Below are positions 9,540 to 18,200 of a stretch of DNA of 64,000 nucleotides, one piece after another. Each line of letters begins with the position of its first letter. The stretch's first letter is position 1. The stretch comes from Aeriscardovia aeriphila. Its GTDB lineage: Bacteria > Actinomycetota > Actinomycetes > Actinomycetales > Bifidobacteriaceae. The position numbers and the translations under genes were made by a program. The stretch covers positions 744,001 through 808,000 of the forward strand of contig NZ_MWWU01000002.1 of NCBI RefSeq assembly GCF_002259595.1, written 5' to 3'. Below the pieces are notes generated by a model. That model did no database searches and was not told the DNA's origin. It was given only the letters and a program-made list of their open reading frames with translations.

Positions 9540-11211
9540 TCTCAGCCTTTCTTGCTTGCCCGTTCAGCGTTCCCAGTTGGCTCACTCGCAACAGTGAGAA
9601 TACCTTCTTGGCTGGGTGGGCACCCAACTCATCGTAAATGGGCTCGCCACCGAACAGATCGTAAATCAAGTATGCCAACAAAGTCACCACACCCAGTGGC
9701 AACAGCTCCGCATCCGAAGTCATTTCCATCACGAGGATAATCGCCGTCAAAGGAGCCCTTGTCACCGAGCCAAAAAGCCCAGCCATACCCACGATCACCA
9801 TTAAGGAAATATAGCCCATCGTGTTGTAACCCAGCCCCAGCGCAATGAAAATCTCAGCAACCAAGGCGCCGACCAGCGAACCGAGGGCGAGCATGGGCAG
9901 GAAAATACCTCCCGGTACGCCCGAACCATAGGACAGCTGCGACACCACCAGGCGGATCACCAGGAAGGCGACGAGCAGGCCAATGCTGTAACGGTTCTTG
10001 CCCAGAGCGTCCACCAAACCGTTGCCACCGCCCAAAAGGAAGGGGAAGTACACGCCTACCGGGAGCAGCAAAAGCATCGGGATAAACGGGCGGAAAGCCA
10101 TCGGAATGCGCGCCCAGGAGTAGAAGTTGGTCGCCCAGAACAGGCTCTTTTCATAGAGTTTGGCAATCAAACCGACCACGAGGGCGAGGACGAGCAGCTG
10201 CCAGTACTGCCACAGCGGAAGCTTGTAGGTATCCGGCAGGGCGAAAACCGGGTGCAAACCGAACACTTGCACGGTCACTGCCGAGGCGACAATTGAGGAG
10301 GTAAAGGCACACAAGCCTGTTTTGATGGTGAAGCGGGAATATACTTCCTCCATCACGAAGAGCACGCCAGCAATCGGCGCGGTGAACGCGGCAGACAGGC
10401 CAGCTGCTGCACCGGCGGCGACGAGCTCTTTGCGCGTTTTTCTTGTGGTTCGCGACAGCGGGCCAAAGCCCATGCCCACGCACGCGCCAATCTGCACGGA
10501 GGGGCCCTCGCGTCCCAACATCATTCCAGGAGCGAAGCAGAGTAGGCCGCCCACAATCTTGCGCCACAAAATAGACCACCAGTGGAAGAAGATCGGCTGG
10601 GAAGCACGCAATCTCTTCTCCACATCAGGAATGCCAGAGCCGGAGCTCGCCGGCTGGGTGAGCACCATCCAGGCCACCACAAACGAGATCATCAGGCACA
10701 CGGCTGCAATCACGCCAAGCCACCACCACTGGCCCATGCGCGCTTGAGCGTACACCCATTGCACGCCGAGCAGCAAATGCGAAATAGCACGACGGAAGAG
10801 CGAGACGATGACGCCAACGACGAGGCCGATGAGCACGGACCAGCCCATCAGGCGCACAGGGGCGAGATGGTGGTAATGATCCGCCCTCAGCTCGTCTCCC
10901 ACATAGTCGACAGGGTGGCGAAAGGCTTGGCGCAGGGCGATTTTCTCATGGATTTTCTTGCCGCGCTCAAGCCTTTGTTGGCGGATATGCTGGCGCGAAT
11001 GGTTGCCGGCTTTGACCCAGTTCACATGCCAAGAATCGTGTGTGCGCTGGCTTTTCTTGCTCGCCTTCTTCGTGCCAGTCTTCTTCGTGCCAGTCTTCTG
11101 CACACTCGCCTTTGTCGCGTTCAGTTCTCCTTCGTTTGTCTTCTGAACGCTCAGGTCGGCAGGTTGCTCGCTCTCAGCCTTCTCATGCTCTTCGCTCGTT
11201 GTGCTCACCAC
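9526..11211 (-). CDS. clcA: ClC-family chloride channel/H+ antiporter
   Basis: 561 residues with a GTG start (11211, or GTG 11208) behind AAGGTGGAG. After a charged Lys/Thr-rich cytoplasmic leader of about 120 residues the ClC core shows GSGIPDVEKR, GREGPSVQIGACVG and GSGVPGGIFLPMLALG, the three selectivity-filter stretches, with about 11 TM helices. The family exchanges Cl- for H+ or conducts Cl-. Leader repeats TGTKK-TGTKKASKK reflect a small DNA duplication (11070-11100). It is the first gene of the run into prfA. Confidence 0.95.
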   Translation of the reverse strand: MVSTTSEEHEKAESEQPADLSVQKTNEGELNATKASVQKTGTKKTGTKKASKKSQRTHDSWHVNWVKAGNHSRQHIRQQRLERGKKIHEKIALRQAFRHPVDYVGDELRADHYHHLAPVRLMGWSVLIGLVVGVIVSLFRRAISHLLLGVQWVYAQARMGQWWWLGVIAAVCLMISFVVAWMVLTQPASSGSGIPDVEKRLRASQPIFFHWWSILWRKIVGGLLCFAPGMMLGREGPSVQIGACVGMGFGPLSRTTRKTRKELVAAGAAAGLSAAFTAPIAGVLFVMEEVYSRFTIKTGLCAFTSSIVASAVTVQVFGLHPVFALPDTYKLPLWQYWQLLVLALVVGLIAKLYEKSLFWATNFYSWARIPMAFRPFIPMLLLLPVGVYFPFLLGGGNGLVDALGKNRYSIGLLVAFLVIRLVVSQLSYGSGVPGGIFLPMLALGSLVGALVAEIFIALGLGYNTMGYISLMVIVGMAGLFGSVTRAPLTAIILVMEMTSDAELLPLGVVTLLAYLIYDLFGGEPIYDELGAHPAKKVFSLLRVSQLGTLNGQARKAENGEF

Positions 11212-11232
11212 TCCACCTTAGCGAGCGTTTAA

Positions 11233-11278
11233 GAAAAGAAAAGCTCCCGGCCGCACGCCGAAGGTGCAACGGGGAGCT
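11233..11278 (-). terminator. Terminator of groES
   Basis: Minus-strand arms AGCTCCC and GGGAGCT (11272-11278 and 11242-11248) are followed by TTTTCTTTT. It lies about 30 bp past the groES stop, so groES is transcribed alone, without groEL. Confidence 0.8.
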
Positions 11279-11305
11279 GTTAATCTCACGAGTTTGTCGA
11301 GATTA

Positions 11306-11599
11306 TCACTGCAGAACAGCGAGAATGTCACGAGCAGAAACGATCAAGTACTCTTCGCCCTTGTAGGTCAGCTTGGTGCCGCCGTAGCGAGAATAGAGAA
11401 CCTCATCGCCGACCTTGACGTCGACAGGAATGCGCTCACCCTTGTCGTTGCGGGTGCCTGGACCAACGGCCAGAACTTCACCCTGCTGTGGCTTCTCCTT
11501 GGCAGAATCTGGGATGACCAGACCGGAAGCAGTCGTGGTCTCTGCTGGAGCCTGCTTAATAATGACCTTATCTTCCAATGGCTTGAGTGAAACTGCCAT
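11306..11599 (-). CDS. groES: Co-chaperonin GroES (Hsp10)
   Basis: 97 residues from ATG 11599 ([16 protein letters not shown]) behind AAGGAGGAAG; the longer open frame upstream is untranslated leader. It forms the heptameric lid of the GroEL folding chamber. Canonical segments are [25 protein letters not shown], the mobile loop, and [20 protein letters not shown] near the C-terminus. It stands alone with a CIRCE operator upstream and a terminator downstream, as in many bifidobacteria where groEL is elsewhere. The TGA stop begins a TGATAATC copy of the dispersed word. Confidence 0.98.
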   Translation of the reverse strand: MAVSLKPLEDKVIIKQAPAETTTASGLVIPDSAKEKPQQGEVLAVGPGTRNDKGERIPVDVKVGDEVLYSRYGGTKLTYKGEEYLIVSARDILAVLQ

Positions 11600-11703
11600 C
11601 GCGAACTTCCTCCTTATGAGATGTTCCAATGGTGACTCCCAAGCGCGCGGCGGCTGACGAACACCCACACTTCAGAAGTTCCACTACAGGAGAATACCAC
11701 GAA

Positions 11704-11730
11704 TTAGCACTCATAGTGACAGAGTGCTAA
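11704..11730. promoter_or_regulatory. CIRCE operator (HrcA box) of groES
   Basis: The sequence TTAGCACTC, nine bases, GAGTGCTAA is a perfect match to the CIRCE inverted repeat bound by the heat-shock repressor HrcA. It lies about 105 bp upstream of the groES start codon, so groES is expected to be derepressed on heat shock. Confidence 0.97.
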
Positions 11731-11895
11731 ACTCTCGGCGATTTGCACTGAAAGCGAACGGCTTGAGATTATCACCGCGATTATTCCGCTGCCATTCCCG
11801 CCTTCACCTGTGCTGTACTCCGCGCTTCGCGCGTAGCTGTCAGCAGGTTGTGGTTATCGCATTGCGATCAGCACGCAGCGATCTGCGCGTGCCAA

Positions 11896-12933
11896 TCAGC
11901 GGGTTTTGTCGAGCACGCCGAGAACTTGAGCCATGCTCACCGACGGGGTCACGCTCTCCTCAATCTTGCGCTGCTCAGCAGTGCTCGGCTTCGTAGCCTT
12001 GGCGACTACCTTCTGCGACTTCACCGGCAAGGACAGTGCCTGGGACGGCGCTTCCACCGAAGCTTCAGATTGCGCCTTCGACGGTGCTGGAGCAGGGTTG
12101 TTCTTGAGATCGGAAAGCTTGGTGACTTGCGCCCCGGCCTGCGCAGCAGCTAGCTTAACACCCGCAGCTTGTGTCTTCTTCGCCTGAGCCTGCTGAGCTT
12201 GCGCCCTCTGCTGTGCCTTCATCTGTGCACGAGTGCAATCGGCAGAAGTGAGCTTGAAGATTTCTGCCGCACTCATCACATCAGTCTGTGGCTCGTCGCT
12301 GCTCTTGCTCTGCTCGGCGCGCTCACCAGCTCGCTTGCTCTCAGCGTGCAGCTCGGCACGCTCACTAGCTCGCTTGCTCTCAGCGCTCAGCTCTCCCCTA
12401 GCAGCTTGCGCGCTATTCCTCGTCACCGCCTTACCCACACGCTGCTCACCAGCCAGGCGGGAACGCTGCTCGGCCACTTGTTCTTCCCACGTCCTGGCAA
12501 TCTGGGAGGCTCGAGCACCTAAGCCCAAAACAACGGCCAGCAAAGCCAGAGGAATGAGCACGAAAGCGGCGTTATAGTGGGCCACAAAAGCGCCAAGACC
12601 AACAGCGAGAGTGAGAACGAGCAAGCCTGCCACCAGGTAGCGGCGGCGGCGAATACTGGCCTTGCGAGCGGCGCGAACAGAGGCGATGTACGAATCGGAA
12701 AGTCGACCAGCAGCAGCTTCACTCATAGTGTCCTCCCACGTTTTGCGCTCGCGGGCCTGCTCATCCAGTTCCCGCGTCAAATTCACCGAATTAAGTTTGC
12801 CTGAGTTTTCAATAGCCCGATCCCTGCGAGTTTTCATCTGGTGCTGAAAGTAAGCCAATGGCGCCATTGCCAGTACGGCTACGATCGCAATTACCAGAAA
12901 GGCGAGGCTGGCAAAACTATCAAAACCCGGCAT
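11896..12933 (-). CDS. Membrane protein with long charged, repetitive tail (unknown function)
   Basis: 345 residues from ATG 12933, well placed behind GAAGGA. Three TM helices are apparent (about 5-25, 95-115 and 118-138), with a charged coil between the first two. The remaining 200 residues are Ala/Ser/Glu/Lys/Gln-rich and probably disordered, with near-identical units around SAESKRASERAELHAESKRAGERAE (12300-12390) arising from a tandem DNA duplication. No family is recognised. It may be an envelope-associated coiled-coil protein, but that is only a guess from composition. Confidence 0.75.
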   Translation of the reverse strand: MPGFDSFASLAFLVIAIVAVLAMAPLAYFQHQMKTRRDRAIENSGKLNSVNLTRELDEQARERKTWEDTMSEAAAGRLSDSYIASVRAARKASIRRRRYLVAGLLVLTLAVGLGAFVAHYNAAFVLIPLALLAVVLGLGARASQIARTWEEQVAEQRSRLAGEQRVGKAVTRNSAQAARGELSAESKRASERAELHAESKRAGERAEQSKSSDEPQTDVMSAAEIFKLTSADCTRAQMKAQQRAQAQQAQAKKTQAAGVKLAAAQAGAQVTKLSDLKNNPAPAPSKAQSEASVEAPSQALSLPVKSQKVVAKATKPSTAEQRKIEESVTPSVSMAQVLGVLDKTR

Positions 12934-13013
12934 ACCTGTTCCTTCTCTATTCTCCCTCACCACCCTAATAGTTCAGGGGAGAAAAAGCTCGCAAAACGCC
13001 TGAAGTTTTCCCC

Positions 13014-13048
13014 AGATTAACATCACAGATTAACACCGCAGATTATCA
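13014..13048 (+). repeat. Three-copy 13-bp array of the dispersed word
   Basis: AGATTAACA, AGATTAACA and AGATTATCA start at 13014, 13027 and 13040, exactly 13 bp apart, in the gap between the membrane protein gene and the acetyltransferase gene. The last is an exact copy of the window-wide GATTATCA word; the first two differ by one base. Confidence 0.85.
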
Positions 13049-13108
13049 CCCAGCAATTCTCCAGAGCTCAGAAGCCACCCGCGCATCAATGAGCGGCGAT
13101 CGTTCAGC

Positions 13109-13157
13109 GCGCTCCCTCAGCGCACACTCTCGCGGCGCTCCCTCAGCGCACACTCTC
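13109..13157. repeat. 23-bp tandem duplication at the end of the acetyltransferase gene
   Basis: The 23 bases from 13109 to 13131 recur at 13135-13157 (period 26). The second copy contains the last codons and TGA of the acetyltransferase gene, so the gene end has been duplicated into the spacer. Confidence 0.85.
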
Positions 13158-13853
13158 ACGACCATCCGCCTGCAAAGTTTCAAATTGCACGTGGTTGAGC
13201 ACACCCTCATGAGCAACTGGGTCCGTCGCTAACAGTGCAAAGCACAGGTGGTCACGCCACTGTCCGTTGACATACATGAAACCTCGGCGCAGTCCTTCCT
13301 CGCTAAAGCCTGCTTTCTGTACGACTCTGAGTGAGCGGGAGTTGAAGGGAACAATGTCGACTTCTACGCGATGCAAGTGCGGACCAGTCGGCGCACTCAA
13401 CGCCCAGTCACTGACCAAACCCAAAGCCGCAGGGGCGATATCGTGCCCAGCCCAGCCTTGTGCCACCCAGTAGCCCACAATTCCTTGGCGAATCGGGCCA
13501 TATTGCATCGCCCCGATGCTTATTTCTCCTACCAGCTCGTCATCAATGAAGATTCCCCAGACTACTGAGTTTCCGTTAAGTTCATCTTCATGGTTGGCTT
13601 GCACCCATTCAGGAAACTGGGGTGCAGCAGCATAGTCAGGGTCGCAAGAATCCCAGGGCCTGAGCCAATGAGCATTGTCCGAGCGCACGCGAAGCCACTG
13701 TTGTTCATCTGCAGCTTGGTATTCGCGTAATACGAGGTTGAGGTTGTGAATGCGGCCGGTGAGGCTTACCGGGCATTCAAATCCGCCTCGGCTCATCTGT
13801 GTGCGTGCTTCGCTTCCTGTCAGCCATACTCGGATGGACTGCAATATGCTCAT
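13143..13853 (-). CDS. GNAT N-acetyltransferase, RimJ/RimL type
   Basis: 236 residues. The RimJ/RimL-like GNAT fold is shown by LREYQAADEQQWLRVRSDN at the start of the domain, IDDELVGEISIGAM, IVGYWVAQGWAGHDIAPAAL (acetyl-CoA pyrophosphate loop, here Q/GxGxD-like) and LHRVEVDIVPFNSRSLRVVQKAGFSEEG. Such enzymes acetylate N-termini of ribosomal proteins or other substrates from acetyl-CoA. The N-terminal 25 residues are an extension. It is divergent from the FmdB gene. Confidence 0.9.
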   Translation of the reverse strand: MSILQSIRVWLTGSEARTQMSRGGFECPVSLTGRIHNLNLVLREYQAADEQQWLRVRSDNAHWLRPWDSCDPDYAAAPQFPEWVQANHEDELNGNSVVWGIFIDDELVGEISIGAMQYGPIRQGIVGYWVAQGWAGHDIAPAALGLVSDWALSAPTGPHLHRVEVDIVPFNSRSLRVVQKAGFSEEGLRRGFMYVNGQWRDHLCFALLATDPVAHEGVLNHVQFETLQADGRESVR

Positions 13854-13958
13854 ACTTCTTATTATGCTCAGCGTGAAGTCAACAGATTTTCATCTGCTCG
13901 TGAGAAATTCCGCGCTGCTACTAGTATCTTCTACAGATGTACTGAAGAAAGGGTTTTC

Positions 13959-14144
13959 ATGCCAACCTATCATTACCGTTGCAAGAACTGCGGCTATGAC
14001 TTTACTCAAGAACAGTCTTTTGAAGATTCTGCCCTCACCGTATGCCCGAACTGCCATGAAGAGCAGCTGCGCAAGGTGTTCTCTGCTGTCCCGATCGAAT
14101 TCAAGGGCAAGGGCTTCTATCGTACGGACCACTCCTCCAAGTGA
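13959..14144 (+). CDS. FmdB-family zinc ribbon protein
   Basis: 61 residues from ATG 13959 (SD GAAAGG); open sequence upstream in the same frame has no homology and is rejected. The zinc ribbon is MPTYHYRCKNCGYDF with a second CPNCHEE pair about 20 residues on, the FmdB/CxxC_CxxC_SSSS putative regulatory family. Members are often encoded next to mscL in actinobacteria, as here. Molecular function is unknown; a nucleic-acid or regulatory role is usually assumed. Confidence 0.92.
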   Translation: MPTYHYRCKNCGYDFTQEQSFEDSALTVCPNCHEEQLRKVFSAVPIEFKGKGFYRTDHSSK

Positions 14145-14262
14145 GTGAAACCTACTGAGTAACCTGCCCTAACAACTGCAGCATAATGTACAGCTCAACG
14201 TACAAGACAGGTGAGGGGTCACTCGTTCACTGATCGGTGCGTCTGCCGTATACGAGAGAATG

Positions 14263-14290
14263 AGAGCGGTATAACCGCTCTTTTTCTTTT
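14263..14290 (+). terminator. Terminator between the FmdB gene and mscL
   Basis: AGAGCGGT-ATA-ACCGCTCT is an 8-bp hairpin with a three-base loop followed by TTTTCTTTT, typical of intrinsic termination. It separates the zinc ribbon gene from mscL. Confidence 0.85.
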
Positions 14291-14376
14291 TCACCCCGGG
14301 GCATACCCAGCTGCAACTGCGGTAGTGCGTGGGTAAAAGTAAAGATTGCCACCATTGAGGAAAGAAAGGTTGAAAA

Positions 14377-14895
14377 ATGGCTGTTGCCCCTCAGGATTCC
14401 GTCGAGCAGTATCGCGAAGAAGGCGTGATCGCCGGTTTTAAGAAGTTCATTGCTCGCGGCAACATGATTGACATGGCAGTCGGTCTGGTCATGGGTACTG
14501 CTGTGACCACTGTCGTGACTGCAATCGTCAAGAACATCATTAACCCTCTGATCGCCATGATCTTTGGTAAGGCTGATATGTCTGGTCTCTTGGCCTTCAC
14601 CTACAACAACTCGACGATCAGCTTCGGTGCTGTTCTGGACGCTTTGATCAACTTCTTCGCTGTCGCTGCTGCCGTCTACTTCTGCATCATCGTTCCCATC
14701 AACAAGGTGCGTGAATTGAGCACTCGTCTGGTCAAGAAGAATGCTGCCGATGCTCAAGCTGCTGCTGATGCTGCTGCGGACGCTGAAAAAGCTGAGGAAG
14801 AAGCTGAAGCAGAGAAAGCTAAGGCTAACCGTGAGCATGAGCTTGCTCTTCTGGAGAAGATCGCTTCTGAGCTCGAAGCTCTGAATAACAAGTAA
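14377..14895 (+). CDS. mscL: Large-conductance mechanosensitive channel
   Basis: 172 residues; the pentameric channel opens under membrane tension to release solutes on hypo-osmotic shock. TM1 follows GFKKFIARGNMIDMAVGLVMG (pore-lining, Gly/Ala-rich), TM2 is at about 85-108. The C-terminal helix is unusually long and charged (Ala/Glu/Lys/Asp-rich, residues 120-172), against about 30 residues in typical MscL. Start ATG 14377 follows GAGGAAAGAAAGG. It has its own terminator and an AGATTATCAG word just after the stop. Confidence 0.96.
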   Translation: MAVAPQDSVEQYREEGVIAGFKKFIARGNMIDMAVGLVMGTAVTTVVTAIVKNIINPLIAMIFGKADMSGLLAFTYNNSTISFGAVLDALINFFAVAAAVYFCIIVPINKVRELSTRLVKKNAADAQAAADAAADAEKAEEEAEAEKAKANREHELALLEKIASELEALNNK

Positions 14896-14920
14896 TTCTT
14901 CAGATTATCAGTACGCTAAA

Positions 14921-14953
14921 GGCCTGCAGGTACTCACCTGCAGGCCTTCTTTT
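14921..14953 (+). terminator. Terminator of mscL
   Basis: A perfect 11-bp stem (arms 14921-14931 and 14936-14946), ACTC loop, then TTCTTTTT. Confidence 0.92.
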
Positions 14954-15083
14954 TGTGTTCATGCGCTCTCACTGTGCTTTATCGCGTAGCACACGCGGTG
15001 ACCTCATTCGCTTTGGCGCAGTCACGTTCCTCGCACGTGCACGCTCATTGAACTCGCAGCTCGTCGCAGCACATGCGCGTGCG

Positions 15084-15299
15084 CTACACTCCCGCTTGGT
15101 CTCGCTCAGCGCTGAAGAGGGAGAAGTGCGGTGGAAGCTCGCGCAACAACCGCTCCTCTTCCTTCTTCGCTTCAATTTTCTGCTGCGTTGTCGGGCCCGT
15201 TTCAAACTCGGAGAGGCTCACAGTGAACTTCTCTTTGCCTTTGTACACCACGCGCTTATGCTGGCGCGGCTTGCGCTTTGGCTTCTCACTGAGCGTCAT
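15084..15299 (-). CDS. Small basic hypothetical protein
   Basis: 71 residues from ATG 15299, which overlaps the last codons of the 1460-residue gene and is preceded by GAAGGAG at the right distance. The product is rich in Lys/Arg at the N-terminus (KPKRKPRQHKRVVYKGK) followed by an acidic-basic helix (KIEAKKEEERLLREL). I recognise no family. Overlap and a good ribosome site argue for a real, translationally coupled gene; the length keeps this uncertain. Confidence 0.6.
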   Translation of the reverse strand: MTLSEKPKRKPRQHKRVVYKGKEKFTVSLSEFETGPTTQQKIEAKKEEERLLRELPPHFSLFSAERDQAGV

Positions 15300-18200
15300 G
15301 CTGCTCCTTCGATTCAGACTGTGCAGACTCTGCAGACTGTGCAGCCTCCGCCTCAGAGTGATCCGCTCCTTGCGCATCACCAGCAGGTGACGAAGCCGCC
15401 TCGCCACCAGGTTCGCTCCCCGGCTCACCAGTAGTCAGCTCATCTTCAACCTGAGCCTGCTCCCCTGCTTCATGCTCTTCTGAACCCACGGGATGCTCCA
15501 CCTTGCTCTGCTCAACCAAATCCGACAATGCGGTGTGAGCTTGCTCGAGCTTCTGCTTGGTATCCGCATCGAGTGGGAGAATCTTCTCAATTCTGGCAAT
15601 CTGGCGGTCAGGGTCAACAAACAAGCCCACGCTCCACACCTGCAAGGTTTTCCAACCAGCAGCAGCAAGCTGAGCCGGGTACGTGCGATGACGCAAACGC
15701 AAGGACGGGACAGCCATGAAAGCCTCGTCATCAGTAAACACGGCCAAAGTAAAGCCTTCACCCGGCTTACCCACCACCAAAGGCAGGTTCAAACGCGAGG
15801 TGCCGGAGTTCACACCATACGACACTGCCGTCTCATAGCCGCGAGCACGCAAACGCTGAGCCAAATCACTGAGCAACACACCAGCAGACTGGATGTGCTC
15901 CACCGCCTGCCATTCCGAATTCGGATCCGTACGGCGGATTGCGGAATGCTGCTCGCGCGACACCTTCTCAGCCCAGGCGAGAATATCCTTGAGCAGGCGA
16001 GAACCAGGTTGCGTCAATCTCGAGTCAACCATGTCAGCAGCCTTGAAGGCCGAGACGATCGTGAGATTACCACGAACCAATTCCAACGCCGAGTACAGCA
16101 GCATGTCGCCACCAGGCTGGCCCACCTCACCAAACTGCTGAAGCAGAGTGCCGCTCGGAAGCTTGCCAAAACTCGTCGAAATAATCACGTCACCTGGCAG
16201 CGCTGCACCCACCGAAGCGATAGTCAACACGGAAACCTGAGCCAGGAAGCGACGCATCACCTCCGAGCTGCGAGCCTCACCGTTAAGCGCCTCGACGATA
16301 AGCTGACGGTCCTCGTCAGTCACCGTAATGATGCTCAGATGTGCCGACGAGCGGGCAGGGTCGCCAGCCTGACGGCGAACTTCAGCCACTACTGCGGCCA
16401 CACCTTCCTTCGTCGAGCTAACCACCGAATTGTTCACCGGCAAGCCCGTCGAATTGGTGAACACCCAGTTGATGGACTGGCGAGTCTTCAAGCCCACCGG
16501 CGCATCCCACGGCACGCCAGGAGCAGGCAAAACCGCAAGCTCACGGTGATGGGCGAGCAAGAACTGGACGAGAACGGCAGGAAGAGATGCCGGCGCAACA
16601 GGAACCTCCACCACCGGCAGAAGCTTCATCACATAACGCAACACAGGGTTGACAGTGTGCTCGCCATCGGCAACCACCGCGGCACTCGTTCCAGCAGCCA
16701 ACGCCACAATAATCTGTTCGACGCTCGCACGCTCAAAGCCGTCCAGGATTACCACATCGGCGTGAAGGTTCGAACCAAAACGAGCGGCCTCACCAGCGCT
16801 CACCACCCAAATCGGCTTAGCAGCGGCCATGAGGTCAGGGAACTTCGCGGCAATCTGCGTGATATTCGAGGCGGCCGAAGTGCTGAGCAACTGGTGGAAG
16901 CGATTGGCCTTCGCCTCATCCGAGTACAGCAACTGCACGAGCTTCTTGGTGAGCTCTTGGCATACGCGCGGGCCGATAGTCTGGATGTGCTTGGCGTCCA
17001 AGGAGCGGAAGTCCTCCACCGTCTGGCGCAACAGGGAGCCATCTTGATCGCTCAAGATGCCTGTCGTATGAACTAGCTGCTCGAAAACGGTGGACCACCA
17101 TGCCAAGCGCAGCTCGGCTGGAGCTTGGTCGGTTTCAATATGCCTGCTCGACAAGTTCTCCAGCAAGTCGCCCAAGCCTGCCTGGACGAGGTCGCGTTCC
17201 AAACTGGCGCGTTCGGGCAGAGAGTCGAGGTCCTTACGATCGGCGTAGAGGGCGCGCAGGTCGTGGTCGAGCTGGACGAAGCTGAGCTCTCCCAGCGGCG
17301 TGGTGCGCGGAGTGGATGCCAAAACGGCGTCCAAAGCGGTGATGTCCGAGTTGAGGTCGTCGAAGGAGTTGACCATCTCATCCAAGCCGTCTGGAATGGT
17401 CGGCCAGCCACCGCGGGTGACCATCTCGTGCCAGCGGCGAGACTGGTGACGAACTTCTTCCAACACTTCATGAAGGTCGAGATCGTGCATTCCTGGGCGT
17501 AGCAGGTGGCGGATTTCTCGCTTCATGCGATGCCTCTCCCACCAGCCCATCGAACCGGCCTGGCCCTTACGCTCCTTACGCTCCTTCTTGCTCAGCGTTG
17601 CTTCAAGGAAGGGGTCGAGGTCGCGTTCGAATACTTCAGGGGTGAACACGTCGAGAACTTGGCGCACTCCTTGCAAAACGTTGAGCTGCTGGCCCCATTC
17701 GGCTGGAGATTGTGGCACCGGGAAGCCGGTGGCGGTGACGGCTGCGGCGATCTGCTTGCGCAGTGTTGGCATGGTCTTGTCCAGCAGGCGGATCACGCGG
17801 ATCGTCGCCTGGTGGGCTTGCTCATGCGTGTAGAGTGCGGCATGGTACCAAGTGGTATCTTGTGGGCCCAAGGTGTAGCCGTGAAGTTCGCCCAAACGCA
17901 CCAGCTGGTCAGCATAGTCATCGAGCTTGCCGGCTAAGCGTTGAGCGGTTTGCTGGCTGAAGCGCACGCGGTTACGTGGCCTTTGCGGCAGGCTGGCGAG
18001 CTTGGCCAAGTGTTCGATGGCATCGTAAGCGCTCACCGACCAGGGCTTGACCTCGTGGTGCAGCTCGTCGAAGTAGCCGCTCAAACGTTGGCGCAGACCG
18101 GAGAGTTCGTCAGAGGTGCGAATGAAGGCGCTCATCGACTGGTCGGCGTGATTCTTGCTGTTGAGCGCGGCAACGAGGGTAGCGTCGATGTCGCGTGCCA

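Noticed and set aside
13143-13157. Shared end of the acetyltransferase with the repeat as an attachment site
   Set aside because: Repeat is only local, with no integrase or foreign segment between copies.
15493-17076. 527-residue plus-strand frame in the 1460-residue gene
   Set aside because: His/Arg/Gln-rich shadow without a ribosome site.
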